Source of the DNA: Cadophora sp. MPI-SDFR-AT-0126
Lineage: Eukaryota; Ascomycota; Leotiomycetes; Helotiales; Ploettnerulaceae
NCBI GenBank assembly: GCA_020747065.1
Contig: JAGMVK010000021.1
Coordinates: 62,001-126,000, forward strand
Direction of reading: 5' to 3'
Length of the DNA: 64,000 nucleotides
Below are positions 22,087 to 35,165 of this stretch, piece by piece (position 1 is the first letter of the stretch; the number at the start of each line of letters is the position of its first letter). Position numbers and translations under genes: made by a program. Under the pieces are notes generated by a model that saw only the letters and a program-made list of their open reading frames with translations, ran no database searches and was not told where the DNA came from.

Positions 22087-24333
22087 ATGACTAAGGAGTC
22101 AAGTGATGTTCTTGTGATCGCTATCGATTATGGGACAACTTATACTGGTTCGTGAGCTCCTGCTGCTGACTGGCATTCCTGTGACTGAGAGAGAAACGAA
22201 ATTTAGGTGTTGCTTATGGCCACAGCACTGGACTTCGTAATCGAGCGCGTCCAAATATCCAGTGCATCGATGACTGGCCAGGACAACCAGGAAATGCAAG
22301 CAACCAAAAGGTTCCCAGCGAAGTTGCCTACTCCAATGGCTTTGAGTGGGGAAACAAAATCCAACAGAAAAGTCACCGAGTAGCCTGGACGAAGCTTCTC
22401 TTGGACGAAACCCAGAAAGAGAAACGGGAAATGCTGATGCGGGATCTTGAACTGGAGCGAAGTCACACTTTAAGTGAAAAATCACACAACGATCTGATCA
22501 AAGAACCTGTAGACATTATTTCCGATTTTCTGGGAGGGGTAAGGAAACACGTCGAGACTGCCCTCGAGATCAGGTTTGGTAGCATACTGCGTAACCTTAG
22601 AAGAGAGGTTGTCATCACAGTTCCGGCTGTGTGGTCGGATAAGGCTAAGAATCAGACCTACAAAGCGGTCTGCAATGCTGGCTTCAACACGGAAAAAATT
22701 TCTATGATCACCGAACCCGAGGCCGCGGCTATATATGCGTTGCGAGAATTGGAAGATGGCCCTTTTAATAATATCAAGGTAGGCTCGTCGACTATACGAC
22801 ACTGGTATCGATGACTGACGATGTGAACAAAAGAGTGGGGATCATTTTGTGGTTTGTGACGCAGGCGGCGGCACAGTTGTAGGTTTTGGTAGATCCTGAG
22901 ACATTTATGTTTGACGACTTAATTTGAAACAGGATATCATCACATATCGGGTTGACTCCGTGGAACCAGCCTTTGTAATCAAAGAAGCTGTCGTTGGAAC
23001 TGGCGAGTAGATTATCCCACTTAACGTTCTCTTGTTAATACGGGAGCAGGTGATCAGTGTGGAGCCATATTTATTGACAGAGCGTTCAGATCATGGCTAC
23101 GTAGAAAGCTAGGCCCGGAGAAGTTCGGAATGATCAGAGGAGAGTGGCTCAGACCTGGAAGCAGAATGATGAAAGACTTCGAAGAAGTGAAGAGGTCATT
23201 CGAGGGTGATTCTATCATGGCAGGAGTAGCCATGCCACCAGAAATCGGACGTGATGATGACGAGACCTTGGACATCATAGACGGAGAAATGCGTCTGGAC
23301 TCGTAAGACATAGCACAACTTCCCACTGCTTACCATACTATGCCTAACAAGATTGGAACCAGCGATGATTTGCGACAAATCTTCGACCCATCCGTGAATC
23401 GAGTGTTGACTCTCATCGACAGTCAAGTTGAGGCAGTCTCCGCCCAAAATGCAGTAATTAAGGTACGTCAGGCTAGTTGTATTGCGATCGAGCATATTCG
23501 CACTAGCAAAGGCCGATTTTGACCTCTGAATTTTCATCTAGTACATACTCGTTGCTGGGGGTTTCGGAAAATCAATGTACCTGTTACAGAGAATCAAAGA
23601 GAGGTACCTGAGTAAGAAAATCGAGGTGATTCGACCAAGTAATCCGTGAGTCAAGTGTCTGAAGTTGTAGCAACTTAATAACAATGAGTTTTGGAAGATG
23701 GTCAGCAGTCGTACGAGGTGCGGTCATGGAGAAGCTCGATCCAGCGGGAAATTCTCTTGTCCAACTTCGCATGTGTCGCCGGCATTACGGGGCAAGCCTG
23801 TCACAACCATTCGATGCATCGAAACATGCAGGATTATCAGATAAGAGTATCTTTCTGGAAGAACGTACAGGAATTCGCTTTGTGAAAGGTATGATTTCGA
23901 ATGTGCCAATTGGGTTGTGAGAGAAGGCGTTGCTTTTGAAGGTGCAACCGTTGTTGACCAGTAGACAGGTTGCATGAAATGGTTACTATCGAAAGGGGAT
24001 TCATTGCAGAGCTCCAAGCCAGTAACGACTGAGTTCAAGATCTCTCAAGCACTCATTAGTGGGCTTAAGAAGACATTCGACGTGAAAATACTTGCATGGG
24101 ATGCGAATGACCCCCCGACAAGGGAGACGGAGGGATTGGAACAGGTATGTGTACTGAAAATAAACCTGACTGAGCTGCCACCTGAGGCACCTCCAAGTCC
24201 ATCGAAGACTATTGAAGAGTCAATGAGGGCACTTACATGTAAAGTCGAGATTAAGATTGAAGGTTCCATGCTTGAATTTCGGGTACTGGTGGCTGAAAAA
24301 GAGTGCTGTAAGGTTCTAGCCAGGGATGCCTGA
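22087..24333 (+). CDS. Hsp70-like ATPase (fungal HspA12-related type)
   Basis: An actin/Hsp70-fold ATPase, not a canonical chaperone. Nine exons (22087-22147, 22207-22778, 22834-22878, 22933-23002, 23050-23302, 23363-23462, 23542-23645, 23698-23888, 23969-24333) give 586 aa. The nucleotide-binding motifs are intact: phosphate-1 AIDYGTTYTGVAYG (about 12-25), EPEAAAIYAL, phosphate-2 VCDAGGGTVDIITY (about 215-228) and adenosine motif VAGGFGKSMYL (about 370). The C-terminal part is short and lacks the substrate-binding domain pattern and EEVD end of cytosolic Hsp70. Intron 4 begins with GC (23003-23004), and only this restores GTGDQCGA. Such genes are often expanded in filamentous fungi. Its divergent coiled-coil neighbour and the HET gene downstream hint at a role in recognition or stress responses, which is inference. 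Confidence 0.92.
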
Positions 24334-24953
24334 AGTGTTACTCAACGGTTCGACAGGCCGGAGTCAGGAGTAATTTGTATTACTAGAGTTGTAAAATGGG
24401 GAGGGTTCTAATGTGTATTTAGAATTCGATATATCTGTTTGATCTCCAAAATGCCCGAAATGTGCCCAGGCGCACTAAAAGACTGATTATTTGGAAGCAA
24501 CACAGTACCGCACATTCAGTTTTCGCTCCCATAGCAATTGCTCAGATCTGGCATGTAAGCGGCACACTTCTAAGATAATTATTGAGAATCCATACATTGC
24601 TCCGACAGCTTTGGAATGTGGAAGGGTCAAAATTCCTAATTCTCAGATGCCTTTGGCAGTTATTACTGCACCTTACCATTGGCCCTTCGGTAGGCACAAG
24701 ATCACGTATCGTTTCTCGCCATGTCATCTTGCATGAGTGCCCAACTGAAATTCGTCCTCTGTGGCCCGGTGAAAGAACACTGAACGGGCTCCGTTTCTAA
24801 ACGATAAGTCTTCCGTTGGTATCATTTGACGGGCCTCCAAATTTTAGTGTTCTTGAAAGTTTTCACTGCTATTTGGCTATTTCACCAGCCTGACGACACT
24901 CCCTTGCGCCCATAACATGATCACAAGAATCGCTTGAACTCAGCCTTGGCACC
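24334..24953. other. gap, no gene seen
   Basis: Between the Hsp70-like gene and the second HET gene, same strand. Frames at 24491-24800 are short and overlap one another; nothing supportable. Confidence 0.5.
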
Positions 24954-26748
24954 ATGCGTCTCATTGACACCGGTACTCGCGAACTGCGGGAGTTCTACCA
25001 TGATATTCCAGAATACGCCATCCTTTCACATACCTGGGATGAAGAAGAACTATTGTTCGAACACTTCAAGCTTTCAGATGCAAAGGATCGCCCGGGATTC
25101 GAGAAGGTGGATAATTGTTGCAAACTAGCTGCAAGCCGAGGGTTTAAATATGTTTGGATTGACACCTGCTGCATCGATAAGAATAGCAGTGCAGAGCTGC
25201 AAGAGGCTATAAACTCCATGTATAGCTGGTACAAGAATTCCGAAGTGTGCTTCGCATATCTCAAGGATGTCCCAAGCAACACAAACACGATCAAGAGCCC
25301 AACCTTTGAGAACAGCCTGTGGTTCACCCGAGGATGGACACTGCAAGAACTGATTGCACCTCTGAATGTCGAGTTTTACGGAAAGAATGACGTGGGGAAA
25401 TGGGGTGAGATTGGTACGAAGTTGTCTCTACAGGATACAATTGCAAAGGTCACGGGGGTGCCGATTCATGTGCTCAGAACTGGCGACGTCAAAAGCATGA
25501 GCGTCGCAACAAGGATGTCATGGGCTTCGAGGAGAGAGACGAAGAGGGTGGAAGATCGAGCTTACTCTTTGATGGGTATCTTTGATGTCCACATGCCCAT
25601 GGTATATGGAGAAGGGAAAAGAGCTTTTGAGAGGTTACAAGAGGAAATATTGAAGGTATCAAATGACCAGTACGTGTTGTTGGGGCCCAAATCCTCTACT
25701 TTTATTGAAGTTTCCCTTTGGATTATCTCCTGGTTCTCTATAAGATATGTACAATTGTGCATAAATGTCCTGCTGTCAAAGATGCCCATTGATCGGTGTA
25801 GATGGCTGCTGACTCCCCGTCTCTCTCAGTTCGCTGTTCGCTTGGAAGCCATCGAAGCAGCATCGGAGACACTGGACAGGGCAAGGGCTTCTTGCGGATT
25901 CGCCAGCAGACTTTGGGCGTTCCGGTCAGTATGTATGCTCCAACAATAGCGAGGATTCTACCGCGTACCAAATAACGAACGTGGGACTTCGAATTCTACT
26001 ACCGCTCATACAAATCTCTCCAAACCAGGCTTCGTCAGAGACCGAAGAAGACTCTGCTTCTGAAGGAGTGACAGCGTCACCAGCATACAGCAAGTTCTAT
26101 GGTGTTTTAAACTGCAGTAGCTCAAATAAATTGCATAGGCTCGGCATTCTCTTAAGACTTACTCAGCGTGAAAGTGGTGAAGAGAGGGCTCTGGTGGGTT
26201 CTAGGTGTTTTGCGGGGACACTTGATGATTTGATTGACATTGACCCGGCGGTCTTTCCCCTGGCCGAGACAAGGGTGGTCTACATCACAAGGAATAAAGA
26301 TGATGCGATCTCTCCGCAGGAGAGTGCTTACGTCGACTGTCACATATCTCTCTGCATCAGTTCGACGACAACCGTTAAAATCCTGGATGCATGGCCTAGT
26401 TGTGAAGCTGAGGTTGGTATAAAGGCCAAAGGGCGAAGAAGCAAGACAGTATTGGCAGCGATCATTTTGAGATATACACTTGGGCTTCGCGAGGGGAGAT
26501 TTGCTATTGTTATGGGGCTTTTTGACGGCGAGGCATGGTGCGACGTTGTTGCGGACGACAGAGAACGAGACGCCAAGACGATTTGGAAGAGTCACAAGTA
26601 CCTCAACCAGCCCGATCGAAATATGTTTTGTCTGGACGGAAAGTCGGCTCTTTTAATTGCCATTCGAAAAAGAGGGAAACAGGGATCAAAAACTCCAACG
26701 GATAAGGCGTTTACGCTGTACATTGAAGATCCTCCACCCGATACTTAG
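24954..26748 (+). CDS. HET-domain protein, HET-E/HET-D type N-terminus
   Basis: Exons 24954-25669 and 25830-26748 give 544 aa. The protein opens directly with the HET domain: MRLIDT, EYAILSHTWDEEE, LAASRGFKYVWIDTCCIDK, LQEAINSMYSWYKNSEVCFAYL, WFTRGWTLQELIAP, and RVEDRAYSLMGIFDVHMPMVYGEG split only by type-specific residues. The junction DH/SLFAW across the 160-bp intron matches the usual DHSIFAW motif, which fixes the splice. Unlike HET-E or HET-D there is no NACHT or WD40 region; instead about 270 residues of beta-rich sequence follow, ending IEDPPPDT. This is the common short class of HET proteins. It is the second HET gene in 11 kb, with the Hsp70-like gene just upstream. Confidence 0.94.
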
Positions 26749-28959
26749 GTATTGCTCTTGGTAGAGGAGTTTCTTCATTCAATGAAACCCCAAATTCAGA
26801 CAGTGTAAGCTAAAAATCGAAATAAAGAAGTGATGTACGGCTTCTTCATGCCTTGTTGCTTCATTGCTGTATCCCGTTTTATGTTTTCAATATGACAGAC
26901 GGTGTTTACTTCGTTTAGTGCAAGCGAGGAGCGCTAGCAATAAAATTTCAGACGGATTTGGAGAGAACTAGATACAGCCCAATGGGGCCTCACACAAGTC
27001 CAAACCCTGCCATTCTATTCTATCTTGGATGTACTAGTTTGACGATCTTCAATGCTGCACAAACACAAAGGTCTACAGAAGCCTTGAATTCACAACATTT
27101 GCACAATGGCAGGAGAACCATACACACTTTTCCTTACACACATCAATTGGATCATGCTATGTTCAGGTATTTGAAATAACTCGTTACCTTAGTGAGCACT
27201 TTAATCAAAAGTCGAATTAACCCAAATTCCACACAAAGCAGACAGATACAGTCATCAACTTATAAGACTTGCTACAATTTCCAAAATGGGGGCAAGGTAA
27301 ACATAGTCACAGCAGCAACGTTGGACAACCAATATGCCCGCTCCAAGTCCAACATCCTATCTGTCGCGCTCTCCTGCGGCTTTCCAGCAGAACGATCATA
27401 TGTATCTCGTCCACACAAACAAAAAGAACCCCCCAGCTCCTCTCACATGATACACTGAGGGCCGCAGGAGAAGATGTCCTGTACCTCCGCCCACCAAGAA
27501 CATGCGCTACCCCCACACCCCCTGAATACTTTTCGTTTTCCACGCTCACCACCCAAGTCCCTCATGGACTTGAGCATCCTCTTGCTGGAGATATGTAACC
27601 TAATCAAATCTATCCCCTCATCTCAAACATTGACCTTGTAAAAACCCATCACCTAGCATCGCGCCTGGAATAGAGATCAACAACGACATCTTGATATCTC
27701 GACAGGCAACATCAACAAAGGCAAAAACAGCGAAGACATTCTCACCTCCCGTCATTACTCGAATCAACTTTCCTTTCAACATACACACGCAAGTACGAAA
27801 AAAACAAAAAAATTGAAAGTCCAGTATCAAGTTCCTAGTTTCCTGACGCGTAGGAAGAACACTGTCAAAAGGCAAAGGCCAGCATACAAACCGACCAACA
27901 CGCCCTCCTCACCTAAGCAGCTGATACCTCCTACCCACGCCAAAACTTCACCAAATGAGTTCGCTCATCGATCCATCAACACTCAAAACCTAAACAGACA
28001 ACTCTTCACCTTCACCTTCACCTGTCACATTGGCCCAATAAGTCACGTGCTCGTCCTTTTTGCCCTTCAATGCCACCAACCACCAGCAGCAGGTTCTACT
28101 TCGCAGAGGAGGCGAAGGTTAATTACGCACCAGGAGACTTTGTGCTAGGAAAGCAAGTCTACTACGAGAGAGCTTTCCAGTACGTGCGTCAATCGATATC
28201 GATATCAAACTTTTCATATTCATCTTGGAAGGCCTAGCAGACCCTCACCACATCGCAGATGTATCAGGACCAAGGCATTACAAGATGCAATCAGAACTAT
28301 CCCGAGGACAGTAGTATGCGCAAGTGCGAATTCAAACAGTAGTATGGAAAAGAAGATCTAAGGATGTGGAGATGTATTTCATTCGTTTCTCAGATGATAT
28401 TTCAATCGAGCAGAGTCTCGTCTCATTAACAAACGCCCATTATGCGCCTGTTGGTTACTGACTCTTCTCGTGTTCGCTCTCCCACTCCCATTCATGCTCA
28501 TGCCCACCTGGCATCAGCACCATTCTTCCTATATATACATCGTACAAGCTCACAACCCAAAATCAGTTCTCGCTCCGAAAACGCCTGGCCCGCAAACTCG
28601 CCTACCAAAGCGATAGGTATGCCAAAGATCGCAAGCAAAAATGGTGAAAATTCAGAGATATCCGTATGCCCATCTACGTTTTGCCTTCCCATCTTTGCTT
28701 TTCTCTCAAGTTGAACTTTTGGACTTCCTTTACCATCTCTTGTTTTTCATGCGAGTTCTCGTTGTCTTTCCACCTAGATCGTACATTCTTCAAAGCTCAA
28801 CCCCAACAAATGCGCTGTCTCATCAAACATGAGAACAAGAAAAGCAAAGGCCGTAAAATGGAGCAAGTGCGCAGAGGCGCAAGAAATGAGTAGAGGTCAA
28901 ATGCAAATACAACGAATCGAAACCGCTCGCAAAATTTCATCAATCATGTCGTCGCGAAA
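26749..28959. other. 2.2-kb convergent intergenic region
   Basis: Between the 3' ends of the HET gene and the Gds1-like gene. Mostly C/A-rich sequence on plus, without recognisable coding. A 55-codon ORF at 28070-28237 is discussed under rejected items. Confidence 0.45.
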
Positions 28960-30187
28960 TTAGAAATCATCAAACATGCCGTCTAACTCGTCTAACTCGA
29001 CATTCTCGGGACTTCGCATATCCCACTCAGTTGACGCCTCAGTCCAGAGCTCATGGGAGTCCTCAAAGGGCCGCTTCATCGTGCTGAACGACATTGTATT
29101 AACTGTCGGCTTCATAGCGGGACTGCTAGCAAAGACCGAGGAATTCAAGACGTTCAGATTCCGAGCTTCGCCGAACAAGGAGTCGGCTTCCAAGCTCTTA
29201 GTCGGGTGGTCCGTCATTTCCGATGGAACTCCACTCATCTGGACGTCCGCGCTCAACTTTCGTTTCTGCATCCCTCTAGCCGTTTGTGTAAATTCTTTTT
29301 CGTCTTTTTCTAATGGTGGCGACGTCGCACGGTGATTCCGCGGTGCTTCGGTCGGTCGGCCTGAGAAGGAACCTGTTGGAGTTGGTGGCGTCGCCATGTC
29401 CTCGTCTTCAAACTCAGGGGAGGACAGGTCAACTTCAGGAGATGGTGAGAGCTCTCTTCTTCGTTCGGCGTCAGCTTCGTCGGATCGAGAAGCTGCGCTA
29501 GATATCGATGGTGAGATTATTGCTCTAGACTGAAATTGTATGGTCGAGGGGTCGGGGATAGGTTGATGGGGATATGTCGTCAGGTAGAAATAGGTTCTTC
29601 GCGGATGTACGGTCTCTAACTCTTTCGCTACAGGACAAGGCGCAAGTGCTGTCCATGGTCGCTTCAAATATGAGGAAAGTCGAGAAGAAATAATCGCAGA
29701 CGGGTTCGCAGATCTGCGCCACTTAGTTTATGGTTTTGAGAATAACTGAAAGTACTTACTGTTCAACAATTTTGACGCTCTGCGATAGTATCGCAGCGAG
29801 TTCCTTCACCAGATGAGGCCTATTACCGGTCTTCTGCAACAGAACAATAACTCCCTCTACAATCTCGTCATTTATTCCTTCCAAATCGATCTCCTTCGGC
29901 TTGATCTCATCCAGATCATCTGTTTCGGCCTCCGGCGACGGTGGTGGGGTATTTTCGTACTTCAAAGGCGCTCGTTTTGGAGGAGGCGACATCGACGGCG
30001 ACTCTTCATGCGACCTCTTTAATTTTTTTGAGGGAGGATTCTCAGAATTTGGGCCGGCAGAAGGCGGTGAGAGGCGGGCGGCCGCTCTGGAAGCATGAGT
30101 TACTGGAAGATGTATGCCTAGAGATGGCAACGAAAGCGACTTCCTTCGAGTATTATACGGCATGCTTGTTTTCTGATCGGAAGTCAT
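28960..30187 (-). CDS. Gds1-like winged-helix protein
   Basis: Exons 30187-29760 and 29713-28960 (46-bp intron) give 393 aa. The conserved core spans the intron: EGINDEIVEGVIVLLQKTGNRPHLVKELAA, then VKIVEQ/SANPSAIISSRLSSYLKRPW, TALAPCPVAKEL, HPRRTYFYLTT and PHQPIPD. This matches the fungal Gds1 winged-helix region (yeast GDS1 suppresses nam9 glycerol defects). Flanking regions are low-complexity: a basic N-terminus (MPYNTRRKSLSLPSLGI), a KKLKRSHEE nuclear-signal-like patch, and Ser/Pro-rich acidic tails ending DELDGMFDDF. Probably nuclear. The start could be the ATG at 30187 or the Met of MPYNTRR eight codons in. A 5.4-kb gene-free stretch upstream suggests a long regulated promoter or leader. 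Confidence 0.82.
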
Positions 30188-32887
30188 GGTGTATGAGTTG
30201 ATGGTGTTGCGACAGGAGATTATCGATATCGTGTGTTGCTCGGGAGGATGCGTGTGTTTTGCGACAAAAGTAGAGGTTGGTAGGTAGAAGGTGTAGTGCA
30301 GGTGGAAGATGGTTTGTTGTGTTCCTGCACGGTGATCGTCTGCAGCGTAAGGGAGCGACGGGGTAATTCCTGGAGGCTGCTTCTATTGGATCGCAGGGAC
30401 TGCTTCGGAATGGGATGCAGGATGGCGTGGTAGTGATACGGGGCTGGGGCAATTAATGTCCAGGATACAAATGCACTGAAGTGGTGCTATGAGTGATGGC
30501 AGTAGGTGAGCGAGAGGAGAGGCCCGCAGATTCCTTTGCTTTTCCTGTAAATGACTGAATGATGGCTGGATGTTGGATGTGTGGATAGATGAATGGTCCA
30601 CTGGTCGAATAGTGGTCGAGGTTCGGGGTGGTTGACTTGACTTGGGAGCAAACGGGGCGGGCGTTTGGAGGCGGTAAGGGATGCAAGGTTGATGCAAATG
30701 CAGCTGCAATGCACCGCAACACCGCTATTTCAGGAGCTGGGTATGGTTGGTTTGATATGGTTTGGTATGACAGGCAGACAGGAATGCCGTGGTCTGCGAT
30801 TGTGATACAAGACGAATAGGCGGAGTGCAGCTGGTGGTGACTGTGATACGGAATCCTGTTTATCTGCTACAGGAAGAGCTGGATGCGATGGCTGGACGGA
30901 TAGAAAAGTCGTTGCCTGCACGACAGGTATCTGGTACACTGGAGTCGAAATCGAGGATGGTGGTGATGTTGTTGGTCGGCAGAGGATATCGAGGAGTGAT
31001 GATGGCAAAAAGCAGTTCATCAGTTGGTGATGATGGAGGGTTAGGGGAGTGGTAAGTGAGGTCCGAGGGCAAGTTTCAAGGCGTCCAAGGTTGAATGGCG
31101 GCGAATGGGGTGCAGCAGAAAGGCAAGACGAGCGAGTCAAGAGCAAGGGGAAGGGACGACCAGACGATGGGGCGCAAAACAATTTATTTTAGCGGACAAC
31201 TAGGCTAACCAAAGTCTTAAAAGGGAACCATTAGCTAACTTTTAGCAGGCTCTAGGGGAGCCGGACAAGTGCCTGGCGGGCCTGTGAGCGCCGTGGCAGA
31301 GAGTACTGCAGGGGTGAAGCACACTGGATTTGCTGGAACCGAAGGTATTTTGCCGTTAGGGCCCCTGTAGTCAAGGCTGTTAGTGCTCAAGAAAGAGTGG
31401 AGCAGTGTCTGTGAACTTCGGATCTTAAGGAAAAGGATGTCTGTCATGTCATGAAATTCGCCCCATTTTCTATTGGGCGACAAACAGAGATGTTTGTTTT
31501 GTTTCTGGCTGAAGGAACGTTCCCTAGGCGATGAGATGAAGAGACGACATGTAGAATCTACGTAAGTCTCATGAATACACAATATTACTTACTTATCCAA
31601 CTCTTGAATGCGCCCATATTTATGGAAGTGTGCATCGCATCTGAGCATCTCAGGGATCAGGCAATGTCAGGTCTTAGCGATCAAGATTCATTCATTTGAT
31701 TGGCTCAGAGCCAAGGGATGGACGACTGCACGCGTAAGGGGGGTGTGAGGAGGCTATTTGGAGGGGGATACCTGAGATGTGACGAAGTGACGACAGAGAG
31801 GGTCTAGGAGAAAGTATGAAGCCAGAACGGGAAATGAAAACGAGTAATGAAAGGCTGATCAAGAGGTTGGAGTCTTCTTAACTTTCATGATGATCAAAAA
31901 GGATACAATGATTGCGTTTAGGATGAACAGCGAATTCTGGATAGGAAGTATCAAAGATTGAGGGGTAAAACGTCAAGTTAGTACCGAGTAGTAAGTTCAG
32001 CTCTCCAGACTGCCACCGAGCGAGAGTTCAAGGGAGACAAATCAAGCGAGTTCTAGCAAAAAGTGTGCAAACCTTCGTAATAATTAAGTTTAAGGGACCC
32101 CAAAGCAAACTCTGCTTGCATCTTGAGGCCGAAAAAGTGTGCATCCTCTCCAGCGCCACTTGTTGGTTGGTTCTTTTTTGGCGAAGCAGCTGCACGAGGC
32201 ACGAGGAGGCATAACGGTATTTGGTACTTCGTCATCTTTCGGGAAGGCTATCAAAAAAGGGATCCAAAAACGCATCTCAAAAAAAAAAAAATCTCCACCC
32301 TGAAGTCATGGACCATCATGATCATCCTACAGACCTTGCATCTTGCAGATGTTTTCATCTATCCAAGGCGACAATGACAACACTCTCCTTCCATTCCGAG
32401 TAAGTATCGAAGTCACTCACTCATTCCCTCCCGTTGCTCAAATCATGCCCTCGTGTTGCCGCTCCCTTCCCAGCAATGGATAACGTCAAGCTTCAATACC
32501 AAAGCCTAGCGCATCCTCTAACGACTCTCTTACTTTCCTCTAAAAAAGAGTCCACTCCTCCCGAAACCTGGTGTCCGGACCCATATCTCTCGTCACATCG
32601 GGGAAACCATTCCCCATCCATCACTAGCCCTCACATGCCCATGTGCTTTGCCTGCTCCACCCAAGCTGCAAAACTGGGATACACATGCTTAACCCCTGCG
32701 GACCCCTGCTCACCGATTAAATTTATCGCATTCGGCCGACCATGTCCTTTTTTTTCCATATTTTTTCTCTCGCATTTTCACAACCTTTGCCGTAACTGTA
32801 ACAAGTGCCGTGCTATTACGAAACAGGTAATTCGGGCCCACTATCAAACTTCCCCGCTGCTAGATGGTAATGTGAGGTCGAGCTTGT

Positions 32888-32910
32888 TGGTGGTGGTGGT
32901 GGTGGTGGTG
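32888..32910 (+). repeat. (TGG)7 microsatellite
   Basis: Seven exact TGG units plus TG, inside the 5.4-kb gene-free region. Confidence 0.95.
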
Positions 32911-35141
32911 AAAGACATCAACGTCAGATACCAACAGCTTCTTTGTACAAGCAGACAAGATAGCGATGCATCCTCATCCTTCTCGAACTCTATTCGCAAA
33001 CACAACATGAGTAATGCAAACGCAAATGCAAATCATGCAAGAGGGTGCGATGCATGCCAAAAGAGATCCCTTATCTTACATCTCATCTGCATCTGCTTAC
33101 TCCACACCTCAAGAAGACACAAACGGGAATCCGGATCGTCACAAAGTCAATTTGAGCTCAGACGGAATTTAGGTTCAGCCTCCTGACTCGTGCTCTATGA
33201 ACGATCTGCTTTTTCTACTATGCAGAATGTTACGCAGCATTTCATTTCACACTTCCACTGGCGCAACAGTTTGGTTTTCAAAGCTGCAGAACACGAGCCA
33301 GGCAAACCTTCCTTTCTTACTGACTCTTGAAGCTTTATGAGGGAAATGCAAATGATGATCTATGTCCTCAGCACGACCACAATACTACGCTACACCTCCG
33401 CGAGATCTCGCATGCTTCATTCCGTACTTTCCGCTTCAGAACAGTCACGTCACATACATTTATGGAGGCGTATCCAATCCAAACCTCACTCCCTTTTCTG
33501 CCCTCCATCTCATCTCCTGAACCAGAAAATCAAGCTGGTGGTTATCACCCCAGAACTTCAAACCTGTCCTGTCAGCCATAAGCAGGCCTCCCATCCAGCC
33601 TAGCACAACGTCTATGTGAGCTAGGAATGTCGTCCATCCAAGCAGAACTCAGATGCGTCATGCACGAGACCGGGACACCACCACCACCAATCCTCCACAA
33701 GCAGTCCATATCTGAAAACAACCAGGAATCATCCAGAAGCCAAGTCCAACCAAGCCAGAAACAAGTACAAAGAGACAACTGACCGAAACACCGTGTGGAG
33801 ATCACATTCTTGCCCCGCACATGTATTTCCTCCCAAAGGTATTTGTCTCACCGCTGGGCAGAATACACACACCCCCCGCATTCCAGCATATCAAGCTACC
33901 GACACCATCCAGTCCAGGCCAGGCCTCAACAGTAACCGACAATTACCTACAGCCAATATCCTCTTCGCTCCAGAACAGTAAGTAAGTAAAGGAGTCTATC
34001 CGCCCGCATAATCGAAAATCTGCATGCAAGCACGCATTGCATACATAGCCTCCTGCTGCACTGCAAGTCAATGAAGCAAGTCAGTCTTCAGGGAGGACTT
34101 TTCATGCAAATAGCAAGTAGCGGTAAGAAGAAACATCTACCGGTCGTCTCCAACAGTTCGTTTGTCTTTCCCATCCATCCATCTGTCCAGGCCTCACTTC
34201 AATCCAGTTCCTCGGCTTATCAGAGTCTGGACTGGACGGAAATAAAGGTAGGAATGAAGCGCAAGCGAAGATGGGTACTTTATCATACGAGGACCTACGG
34301 AAATACACATGAGGCTAACCCCCCGTCCTATCAATCACACTTCCCCAGCTACCAGACTTGCCAAAACGTATTTCACACCATACCGTGGAGAAGCTACTTC
34401 CCCTCTACGCACTCACGATCACCATCCACAACAAAATCCCCTTCCCCCAATTAATGAATATTTCGTCTGCTCACGAGACTTCATCTCCACTCCAAACTCT
34501 ATCCCTCATCTCACAATACCAGATGCCAAATGCCAGATGTGATACCCAGTACCGATTACCGAAAGTCCCGAAAAAGTGGATATGATATACACCACCCCAC
34601 CCAGCACATCGGTCGGGCAAGGCTGCATCTGGAAGTCCCTCGTCCATTACCAAAGAATTAGGCGTTGTATGATTGGCTGTCCTGGTTGCGAGAGGTGGAG
34701 TATTTACTAGAAGTAACTTGAGATGTGGAAACAGGTGGGTAGGTGGAGATGGAGAAATTTTCTTCCTTTTTTTCATTACTTCGTATGTATGAAATGACAT
34801 GGGTTCCGCAATTGGATTTTCGGAATTACAGTATGTTTTCGGGGTCTTCTGGATTACTGGGGTGGGGACCCTAGATTTTCCGTCCGACTTCTACTCTGTA
34901 TTCGTGAAAAGAAATGAAATGGACCGTTGCCGAAACAACGGGCGGTTGATTGAGCGACAGAAAGTAAAGTTCAACCGAGGGGTACTGTAGGAAAAGGAAG
35001 GGAGCAACAAAAAGTAAATATCAGGGGTTGAAGAACGGAGGTACTCAGTAGATCCTCACACTTCCCAAAGATCTTGCAATTTTTTCGATCTTATCACATA
35101 TCATCGTACCTCTCTGAACCTAAAGACTTGGTACTGTATGC

Positions 35142-35165
35142 GATCAGATCAGATCAGATCAGATC
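35142..35165 (+). repeat. (GATCA) tandem repeat, nearly five units
   Basis: Four exact GATCA units followed by GATC, in non-coding sequence 3' of the NLR. Confidence 0.95.

Noticed and set aside
28070..28237. Plus-strand ORF of 55 codons
   Set aside because: The first half looks protein-like, but there is no domain, homologue memory or clear second exon, and it l in convergent 3' sequence.
30730..31182. Minus-strand Ser/Pro/Thr-rich frame of 150 codons
   Set aside because: Looks like translated pyrimidine-rich leader sequence of the Gds1-like gene rather than protein.
32434..33186. Plus-strand frame of 250 codons
   Set aside because: Low-complexity composition, a Val run produced by the TGG microsatellite and no recognisable domain; probably a chance frame in leader-like sequence, though its length deserves a transcript check.
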